A stretch of DNA of 64,000 nt from Hymenobacter sediminicola (lineage in GTDB: Bacteria; Bacteroidota; Bacteroidia; Cytophagales; Hymenobacteraceae), in the NCBI RefSeq assembly GCF_014250515.1, contig NZ_CP060202.1, forward strand, positions 3,469,001-3,533,000, in the 5' to 3' direction. Position numbers and translations under genes: made by a program. How positions within the stretch are numbered: the stretch's first letter is position 1; each line of letters starts with the position of its first letter. Of this stretch, positions 8,297 to 14,916 are shown one piece after another. The notes beneath the pieces were generated by a model that did not search any database, was not told the origin of the DNA, and saw only the letters and a program-made list of their open reading frames with translations.

Positions 8297-9238
8297 ATGA
8301 AAGTTACCGTAGTTGGGGCTGGCAACGTGGGCGCTACCTGCGCCGACGTTTTGGCCACCCGCGAAATTGCCAACGAAATTGTTCTGGTTGACATCAAAGA
8401 AGGCTTCGCCGAAGGCAAAGCGCTTGATATCTGGCAAAAAGCCCCCATCATCGGCTACGACTCGCGCACAGTGGGCGTCACCGGCGACTACAGCCGCACC
8501 GCCGACTCGGACGTGGTGGTAATTACTTCCGGCCTGCCCCGCAAGCCCGGCATGACCCGCGACGACCTGATTTCGACCAACGCCAGTATCGTGAAATCGG
8601 TGACGGAGCAGGTGGTAAAATACTCGCCCAACGCCATCATCATCATCGTGAGCAATCCGCTCGACGTGATGACCTACCAGGCCCACCTCACGTCGGGTCT
8701 GCCCCGCACTAAGGTATTCGGCATGGCCGGCATTCTCGATACGGCCCGCTACCGCGCCTTCCTGGCCGAAGCCCTCAACGTAAGCCCCAAAGACATTCAG
8801 GCAGTGCTCATGGGTGGCCACGGCGACACCATGGTGCCTCTGCCCCGCTACACCACCGTGGGCGGCATCCCCGTTACGGAACTGATTGACAAGGCTACCC
8901 TCGACGCCATCGTGCAGCGCACGGCGCAGGGCGGTGGCGAGCTGGTGAAGCTGATGGGTACCTCGGCTTGGTATGCGCCAGGCGCAGCGGCGGCCCAGAT
9001 GGTAGAAGCCATTGTGCGCGACCAGCGCCGCGTGTTCCCGGTGTGCATCAAGCTAGAAGGCGAGTACGGCATCGACGGTGTGTACTTGGGCGCTCCGGTT
9101 ATCCTGGGCAAAAACGGCATCGAAAAGGTAATCGAGCTGCAGCTGAACGACGAGGAGAAGGCACTGCTGGAAACCTCGCGCGGCCACGTGAAAGAAGTGA
9201 TGGATGCGCTGGACAACATGAGCAAGGCCACGGCCTAA
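8297..9238 (+). CDS. mdh: Malate dehydrogenase (LDH-like type)
   Basis: NAD-dependent oxidation of malate to oxaloacetate in the citric acid cycle. The 313 residues show the Rossmann motif VVGAGNVGATCADVLA (4-19), the substrate loop LPRKPGMTRDDL with the binding arginines, SNPLDVMTY, MAGILDTARYRAF with the Asp and Arg of the active site, and the catalytic His in MGGHGDTMVP. The two-Arg loop with GMTR assigns it to malate rather than lactate. A terminator follows 20 bases after the stop, so it is likely monocistronic. Confidence 0.96.
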   Translation: MKVTVVGAGNVGATCADVLATREIANEIVLVDIKEGFAEGKALDIWQKAPIIGYDSRTVGVTGDYSRTADSDVVVITSGLPRKPGMTRDDLISTNASIVKSVTEQVVKYSPNAIIIIVSNPLDVMTYQAHLTSGLPRTKVFGMAGILDTARYRAFLAEALNVSPKDIQAVLMGGHGDTMVPLPRYTTVGGIPVTELIDKATLDAIVQRTAQGGGELVKLMGTSAWYAPGAAAAQMVEAIVRDQRRVFPVCIKLEGEYGIDGVYLGAPVILGKNGIEKVIELQLNDEEKALLETSRGHVKEVMDALDNMSKATA

Positions 9239-9258
9239 GCTTCGCCAGACGCACAGTA

Positions 9259-9296
9259 AAAACCGGCCGTTCCACACAAGTGGGGCGGCCGGTTTT
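9259..9296 (+). terminator. Intrinsic terminator after mdh
   Basis: AAAACCGGCCG (9259-9269) pairs perfectly with CGGCCGGTTTT (9286-9296), followed by GCTTG. An 11-bp stem ending in T residues suits the mdh transcript. Confidence 0.8.
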
Positions 9297-9346
9297 GCTT
9301 GTAGCGCTGGGCATATTCGGTACCTTGCAGGCACTCAACTTCATAG

Positions 9347-9979
9347 ATGCATATACACCTGATTGACACCAATCCCGAAGTAACCGATGCTTGGGCAAGC
9401 GTATTCGCCGACGTTCCGCAGGTCACCGTACGCCACGGTTCCATTTTCGACCACCCAGCCGATGCTCTGGTTAGCCCCGCTAATAGCTTTGGCTATATGA
9501 ATGGAGGTATCGACTTTGCCATTTCTAAGCATCTGGGCTGGCATCTGGAAAAAGACTTACAACGCATCATTCGCGAGAAATACTATGGCGAATTACTGGT
9601 AGGTCAGGCAGAAATAGTGGAAACAGGGAGCCCCTTATTTCCCTTTCTAATTGCCGCACCTACCATGCGCACGCCCATGACCATCACCCGGGGGCCAAAC
9701 GTCTATCAAAGCATGAAAGCTGTTCTGCTTCTGTTGGAGCACGGCACACTGCCAACCGGCGAGTCCGTAAAATCAAAAATCACCAGCGTAGCCATACCGG
9801 GTCTTGGTACTGGTGTGGGGCAGGTTCGACCATTGGTGTGCGCCCGCCAGATGCGCATTGCTTGGGAAGATGTAATGCAGCAGAAATATGCTACCGCAAC
9901 CGGCTGGCAGGAAATGTGCGCCAACTACGCCTATTTCTACACCCACAACGAATCCGATATCAAATACGATATTGCCTGA
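9347..9979 (+). CDS. Macrodomain (ADP-ribose binding/hydrolase) protein
   Basis: Stand-alone macrodomain of 210 residues, expected to bind ADP-ribose or remove it from proteins or nucleic acids. Visible motifs: DALVSPANSFGYMNGGID (about 38-55; the NxxxxxxGGxD adenine/ribose loop), a phosphate-loop segment SVAIPGLGTGVGQV (about 147-160), and RTPMTITRGPNVYQSMKA. It lies 9 bases before an AlkD-type gene on the same strand, so the two are probably cotranscribed. A TACCTTGC box near 9322 with TTG 19 bases before it is a weak promoter candidate. Substrate unknown. Confidence 0.85.
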   Translation: MHIHLIDTNPEVTDAWASVFADVPQVTVRHGSIFDHPADALVSPANSFGYMNGGIDFAISKHLGWHLEKDLQRIIREKYYGELLVGQAEIVETGSPLFPFLIAAPTMRTPMTITRGPNVYQSMKAVLLLLEHGTLPTGESVKSKITSVAIPGLGTGVGQVRPLVCARQMRIAWEDVMQQKYATATGWQEMCANYAYFYTHNESDIKYDIA

Positions 9980-9987
9980 GTAGCCAT

Positions 9988-10686
9988 ATGACTGCCCAAA
10001 CCGTCCAAACTGCGCTGCACACCTTGGCCGACCCGGCGCGCGCCGTACTGCTGCAGCGCTTCTTTAAAACCGGGCCGGGCGAGTACGGCGAAGGCGACAA
10101 ATTCCTGGGACTCGATTTGCCGCAGCAGCGGCTGGTGGCGCGTACGTTTCGGGCGCTGCCGCTGGCTGAAACCGAGAAGCTGCTGCACAGCCCCTGGCAC
10201 GAGAGCCGCCAAACCGCCCTCATCATCTGGACGCTGCAGTTTCAGAAAGCCGGACCGGCGGGCCGTCAGGCCATTCATAAGGCATATCTGGCTAACCGGC
10301 GCTTCGTCAACAACTGGAACCTCGTGGACATCACCTGTCCGCTACTCGTGGGCACTTATCTGCTCGACAAGGACCGCACGCCGCTATACGAGTTGGCCGC
10401 CGAGCCGCAGCTCTGGAGCCAGCGCATGGCGCTTGTTTCGACGCTGGCCTTCATCCGCAAAAACCAGTTTCAGGACACCTTTGCACTGGCCGAGCTACTT
10501 CTCTCCCACCCCCACGACCTGATTCATAAAGCTACTGGCTGGATGCTGCGCGAAGTAGGCAAACGCAGCGAGGAGGCGCTAGAGGAATTCCTCACAGACC
10601 ACCACGGCCAGCTGCCGCGCACGGCGTTGCGCTACGCCATCGAGCGGCTCCCGCCCGACCGGCGGCAGTGGCACATGCGCAAATAA
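9988..10686 (+). CDS. AlkD-like DNA alkylation repair protein
   Basis: HEAT-repeat DNA glycosylase family that removes positively charged alkylated bases such as 3-methyladenine and 7-methylguanine without base flipping. The ATG at 9988 gives 232 residues. Diagnostic segments are FVNNWNLVDITCP (about 101-113, with the conserved Trp and Asp), WSQRMALVSTLAFIRKNQF (about 140-158), the HKATGWMLREVGKR helix (about 177-190) and LRYAIERLPPDRR near the end. The last codons form part of the following palindromic terminator. Adjacent macrodomain gene upstream suggests linked DNA-repair or ADP-ribose chemistry (inference). Confidence 0.88.
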   Translation: MTAQTVQTALHTLADPARAVLLQRFFKTGPGEYGEGDKFLGLDLPQQRLVARTFRALPLAETEKLLHSPWHESRQTALIIWTLQFQKAGPAGRQAIHKAYLANRRFVNNWNLVDITCPLLVGTYLLDKDRTPLYELAAEPQLWSQRMALVSTLAFIRKNQFQDTFALAELLLSHPHDLIHKATGWMLREVGKRSEEALEEFLTDHHGQLPRTALRYAIERLPPDRRQWHMRK

Positions 10687-10722
10687 AAACGCCCGCTGCC
10701 ATGGCAGCGGGCGTTTTTATTT
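10681..10722. terminator. Perfect 42-bp palindromic bidirectional terminator
   Basis: The 20 bases at 10681-10700 (starting AAATAAAAACGCCCGC) are the exact reverse complement of 10703-10722, around a central AT. The left arm includes the AlkD stop codon. With A-run on one side and T-run on the other, it can end both the plus-strand AlkD transcript and the minus-strand rhomboid transcript. Confidence 0.88.
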
Positions 10723-10737
10723 GCTACGGATGGTTAC

Positions 10738-11637
10738 TTATTTCTGACTGGCTTTGAAGAGCTTCTGCTTTTCTTCCTTCGAAAGGCTTTCGTATCCGGA
10801 GCGGGAAATCTTATCGAGAATAGCGTCGATGTCCTCCTGCTCGGGCTTGGGCAAATTTCCTTTGCGCGCAGCCGAGGCAGCTGGAGCCGCCGCCGAGCCA
10901 CCCCGGTGCGTTACGCGCAGCCGTGGCCGGCCGGAAAGCAACGCCCCCACCCAGTCGCCAACGGCCTGCACGGGGCGGCCCAAGTCGCGGCCGCGCTGCA
11001 GCTGTTTTACGAACAGGAAGCCAAGCAGCGCCCCGCCCAGGTGTGCAATTTCGCCACCGGGGTTGTTGCCATCAATGCCCGCAATAGATACTAGCACCAC
11101 TACAGCCGCAATGTATTTGATGCGTACCGGCCCCAGCAGAATGATGTTGAAGGTGTAGTCAGGCAGCAAGGTAGCGGCACCCACTATAATAGCCGTGACA
11201 CTGGCCGAGGCACCATATAGAATAGCTGGACGACCTTGAAAAACCGGTATCAGATTGAAAGCCAGGAGGTACAGCGCCGCACCGGCCAAAGCACCCAGAA
11301 TATATAGGCTCACCAGTTTCCGGTCGCCGAGGTACTCGCGCACCAAGGACCCGAACCAATACAGGTTCAGAAGATTGAACAGGATGTGCAGAAACTCAAG
11401 ATGCGCAAAGCTGTAGGTGAGCAGCGTCCAGGGGCGCGTGAGCAGGCGCAGCGGGTCACTGGGCACCGCAATCCATTCCAGAATGGGCGTAATGGTGATG
11501 GAGCCGCCAGTGGTCAGAAACAAGCCGACCCGCACCAGTAACAAGGCCACAAAGGCCAGTACGTTGATTAGCAGCAGCTGGCTCAGCGCGTTGTCGCGCC
11601 GGCTAAAGGCAGCCCGGATGTCGTCGATAAAACTCAT
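10738..11637 (-). CDS. Rhomboid-family intramembrane serine protease with cytosolic tail
   Basis: Membrane protease cutting substrates within the bilayer. Of 299 residues, the first ~210 hold six or more hydrophobic helices, with the WTLLTYSFAHLEFLHILFNL segment (rhomboid WR-loop and helix region), the catalytic Ser in LYGASASVTAI (GxS) and the catalytic His in EIAHLGGALLGFL. The last ~90 residues are soluble and end DAILDKISRSGYESLSKEEK, a small C-terminal module found in Bacteroidota rhomboids. It is the third gene of the mutL-rhomboid-rhomboid series, 68 bases after the previous one. Confidence 0.9.
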   Translation of the reverse strand: MSFIDDIRAAFSRRDNALSQLLLINVLAFVALLLVRVGLFLTTGGSITITPILEWIAVPSDPLRLLTRPWTLLTYSFAHLEFLHILFNLLNLYWFGSLVREYLGDRKLVSLYILGALAGAALYLLAFNLIPVFQGRPAILYGASASVTAIIVGAATLLPDYTFNIILLGPVRIKYIAAVVVLVSIAGIDGNNPGGEIAHLGGALLGFLFVKQLQRGRDLGRPVQAVGDWVGALLSGRPRLRVTHRGGSAAAPAASAARKGNLPKPEQEDIDAILDKISRSGYESLSKEEKQKLFKASQK

Positions 11638-11705
11638 GGGTGGAAAAGCAAAGAAGACGGCAGAACGGAGAGGCAGTTTGGTGCTACAACAACGTACGGC
11701 CCCGA

Positions 11706-12503
11706 TTAGCCATAGTGTGTACCGTTACGCTGCCAGATTTTCAACACGATGAACCCAATCAACATTCCGCCCAAATGTGCGAAGTGCGCCACATTGTCGC
11801 CAGGCACCGGATGGATGCCTTTGTAAAGCTCGTAGGCCGTGTACAGCGCCACAAACAGCCAGGCTTTAATCGGGATTGGAATCGGAAAGATGATGAGCTT
11901 TTCGTGCGGAAACAGGAACCCAAAGGCAAACAGGACGCCAAACAACGCCCCTGAAGCCCCCAGCATGCCGGCAGATGGACTATTCAGCGCCATATCGCAG
12001 GCGCTCTGAATGGCGTTGTTGGCGCTGGCTATCATTTCAGGGTTGGTAGGGTCGCGCTGCAGCATGTTGGCCAACGACACGGCTGACTGCCCAGATTCCG
12101 GGAAATAGGTGCGGTAGAAATCTGCGAAGGCAACGCCCGATGGCTCTTCCTGAAACGCTATGCGGGCATTGTTCATCTGGTGCAGCTCGTAGGAGCGCAC
12201 GCCCTGATAGAGCACGCCGGCCCCGATGCCGCAGATCAGCCAGTAGGTCAGGAAACGTTTCGGGCCCCATACATTTTCCAGCGAAGCCCCAATGAACACC
12301 AACCCCAGCATGTTGGAGAACAAGTGCCCAAAACCACCGTGCATGAACATATACGTCACGAATTGCCAGGGCTGAAAGTACACTGACCCAAACGGAAACA
12401 AAGCGCCGAGCACTGTAACCTGCGGACCAAACTGGCTCTGCAGAAAGAATATCAGCACATTGATAATAAGCAGCGTGCGGACAGTTGGCGTAAGTTGGAA
12501 CAT
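11706..12503 (-). CDS. Rhomboid-family intramembrane serine protease
   Basis: 265 residues beginning MFQLTPTVRTLLIINVLIFF, with a cluster of membrane helices. Rhomboid motifs: FMHGGFGHLFSNMLGLVFIG (residues about 53-72, the HxxxxHxxxN motif), catalytic Ser in GMLGASGALFGVLFAF (GASG), and His in NVAHFAHLGGMLIGF. An insertion of about 60 polar residues (near 105-170) lies between helices before the catalytic Ser. Located 110 bases after mutL on the same strand. It is a separate rhomboid subfamily from its neighbour and lacks a C-terminal tail. Confidence 0.92.
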   Translation of the reverse strand: MFQLTPTVRTLLIINVLIFFLQSQFGPQVTVLGALFPFGSVYFQPWQFVTYMFMHGGFGHLFSNMLGLVFIGASLENVWGPKRFLTYWLICGIGAGVLYQGVRSYELHQMNNARIAFQEEPSGVAFADFYRTYFPESGQSAVSLANMLQRDPTNPEMIASANNAIQSACDMALNSPSAGMLGASGALFGVLFAFGFLFPHEKLIIFPIPIPIKAWLFVALYTAYELYKGIHPVPGDNVAHFAHLGGMLIGFIVLKIWQRNGTHYG

Positions 12504-12613
12504 GAAGGGTACTGGTTGAATGGCAGTAGCGCGAAGCGGTTGTTTCGCAGCTGGTGTATGCCGCCGAGACGGTACGTATGCAACGAGATACGAAGCAGAA
12601 GATTTGCGCTATA

Positions 12614-14599
12614 TCACGCCTTACGGAAAAACTCCTGAATCTGGCTGAGCTCCAGCATAACGAGGGTGCGGCGGCCGTCGGGGGTGTAGCCGGGCACCTG
12701 GCAGGCAAAGAGCTTATCAACCAAGGTCGTCATTTCAGTGTCGGAGAGGCGGGCCCCGGCGGCAGCAGCGGCCACCCGGCGGGCCAGGGCCCGGGCCATC
12801 TGCTCGCGCCGGTCCAGCTTTATAGGGCCAGCATGGGTCCGGAACTGCTCAATTAGCCCTTCCAGCAATTCCTTTTCATCGCGCGCCGGCACATCAACCG
12901 GAATGCCTTCTACCGCAATGGTATGCTTGCCAAAGTCGGTGAAGCGGAACCCGAGGCTGCGCAATGCTTCTTCCACTTCGCGCAAAATGGCGAAATCCTG
13001 GGGTGAAAATGTGACGGTACGCGGAAACAACAGCGTCTGGGAGGCACCAGTTTCGCGCTCCAGCGTGTGCGCATACTGCTCGTACAGAATTCGTTCCCGC
13101 GCCGCCGCCTGGTCCAGCAGCATCAGCCCCGATTTCACGGCCACCAGCAGATACTGCCCGTGCACCTGCAGCACCTTGTTGCCGGAGCTGGCACTCGATT
13201 CGCGCAGTGGCAGCTCCGGCGCAGAAGGCACCGCCGCCGAGGGCGCTGTTACAAGAAATGGCGCCGCGGCCGCCGTAAGCGCCGATGCTGACGGCACAGG
13301 CACTCCAACGGCCGTGGCCTCGTGCTCGACGTCGGGCACGCTCACCTTGCTGAGAGATTTGTAGAATTCTTCCAGCTCACGCTTGGCCTGCTCGGTAGGC
13401 CGGGGTGGCAACTGCCGCTCGTAGGCCTCGGAGCGGGCACCACTGGGGCGGGTGTCGCGCGGGCTAGGTGTAGCGGCCTGCGAAGCTGCCGAGGCCAACG
13501 CATCAGGGCGAAAATCGTCGGTGAATGGGTTTTTCTGATTCGAGGAGATGCGCAATGGCTGGATAGGCGCAAAATTCACGTCGCCTTCAAAGTCCAGCGA
13601 GGGCGCCATGTTGTGTAGGCCCAGGCTTTGCTTCACGGCGGCCCGCACAATGGCATACACGGTCTTCTCGTCCTCGAACTTGATTTCCGTTTTGGTGGGG
13701 TGCACGTTGATGTCGATGGCCTTGGGGTCGAGGTCCAGAAACAGCACGTAAAACGGGTGCGTGTCTTTGGGCAGCAGTCCTTCGTAGGCAGTCAGCACGG
13801 CGTGGTTGAGGTAGGCCGAGCGGATGAACCGGTTGTTGACAAAGAAAAACTGGTCGCCCCGGCTTTTCTTCGCCGACTCCGGCTTGCCAATAAAGCCCTT
13901 CACCGACAGAAACGGCGTGACTTCCTCGCAGGCTGCCAGCTGCTCCTTATAGCCGTTGCCGAGCAGGCTCACGATGCGCTGGCTGAGTTTGCCGGCCGGC
14001 AGGTTGAAGACTTCCAGATCGTTCTGGAACAGCGAAAACGTAATCTGGGGGTTGGCCAGCGCCACGTGCTGAAACTCGTCGAGGATGTGGCGCATCTCCA
14101 CCGCGTTGCTTTTGAGGAAGTTGCGGCGCGCCGGCACGTTGAAAAATAGGTTCTTAACGCTGATGCTGGTACCGTCGGGACAGGCGGCAGGTTGTTGGCT
14201 GGTTATCTGGGAGCCTTCCACGAGCAGTAGCGTGCCCGTGTCCTGGTCGCGCTGCTTGGTGCGCAACTCCACCTGGGCCACGGCCGCAATAGAAGCTAGC
14301 GCCTCGCCCCGGAAGCCCAGCGTCCGGATGCGGAACAGGTCGTCGGTGGTGCGGATCTTGCTGGTGGCGTGGCGCTCTAGGCTCATGCGCGCATCGGTAG
14401 GGCTCATGCCCGCGCCATTGTCAACTACCTGTACCAACTGCTTGCCGGCATCTTTTACAATAAGCTGCACCTGGGTAGCGCCGGCATCCACAGCATTTTC
14501 GAGCAGCTCTTTCACTGCCGAAGCCGGACGCTGCACCACTTCACCGGCGGCAATCTGATTGGCCAAATATTCGGGAAGCAGTTGAATTACGTCGGCCAT
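12614..14599 (-). CDS. mutL: DNA mismatch repair protein MutL
   Basis: GHKL ATPase that links MutS mismatch recognition to strand removal. The 661 residues show the ATP site motifs NQIAAGEVVQRPASAVKELL (12-31), DNGAGM and TLGFRGEALASI, and later DINVHPTKTEIKFEDE. The C-terminal dimerisation domain is present. In it the usual nuclease motif DQHA(x)2E(x)4E reads DQAAARERILYE: the His is missing while D, E and E remain, and the usual ACRSAIKAG-like segment reads ARRVAAAAAG. Nuclease function is therefore in doubt. The promoter region probably carries TATCTTTA at 14613-14620 (minus). Confidence 0.96.
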   Translation of the reverse strand: MADVIQLLPEYLANQIAAGEVVQRPASAVKELLENAVDAGATQVQLIVKDAGKQLVQVVDNGAGMSPTDARMSLERHATSKIRTTDDLFRIRTLGFRGEALASIAAVAQVELRTKQRDQDTGTLLLVEGSQITSQQPAACPDGTSISVKNLFFNVPARRNFLKSNAVEMRHILDEFQHVALANPQITFSLFQNDLEVFNLPAGKLSQRIVSLLGNGYKEQLAACEEVTPFLSVKGFIGKPESAKKSRGDQFFFVNNRFIRSAYLNHAVLTAYEGLLPKDTHPFYVLFLDLDPKAIDINVHPTKTEIKFEDEKTVYAIVRAAVKQSLGLHNMAPSLDFEGDVNFAPIQPLRISSNQKNPFTDDFRPDALASAASQAATPSPRDTRPSGARSEAYERQLPPRPTEQAKRELEEFYKSLSKVSVPDVEHEATAVGVPVPSASALTAAAAPFLVTAPSAAVPSAPELPLRESSASSGNKVLQVHGQYLLVAVKSGLMLLDQAAARERILYEQYAHTLERETGASQTLLFPRTVTFSPQDFAILREVEEALRSLGFRFTDFGKHTIAVEGIPVDVPARDEKELLEGLIEQFRTHAGPIKLDRREQMARALARRVAAAAAGARLSDTEMTTLVDKLFACQVPGYTPDGRRTLVMLELSQIQEFFRKA

Positions 14600-14916
14600 G
14601 CCAAGTAGAAAATAAAGATACGAAAGATGAAAACTGAGGCGTTAACCCGTTGAGCAATTGGACTTGCTCGTTGAAATGCCAACCAATGCCGGGAATTTCT
14701 CCGTAAGTTTGTGGCCAACATTCGTGTGCGTTGTGCCGGCCGGGCTCCCGGGTTGGTACGTTGGAAAGAGCAGAAGACCGGATGCCTCGGGCCCGCTACC
14801 ATTGCGGCCGGGCCCGCCGGACCACCCTATTTCCCGCCCCGAATGGGAACAAAAGTAGGTCGAAATCCGCTTGCGTTCAACCTCACCACTTATCGCCAGA
14901 CACCACACGGGGGCCT
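14600..14916. promoter_or_regulatory. Divergent intergenic region between mutL and the GH3 fusion gene
   Basis: A 317-base gap between divergent genes. On the plus strand TAAGTTTG at 14704-14711 fits the TAnnTTTG -7 pattern, but no TTG lies 19-21 bases before it. If used, the leader of the GH3 gene would be about 200 bases. On the minus strand TATCTTTA (14620-14613) is one base off the pattern, near mutL. The open frame before 14917 has no signal peptide and I do not consider it coding. Confidence 0.4.

Noticed and set aside
14731-14916. N-terminal extension of the GH3 fusion gene
   Set aside because: The sequence is basic and low in complexity, and a good signal peptide begins at the ATG at 14917.
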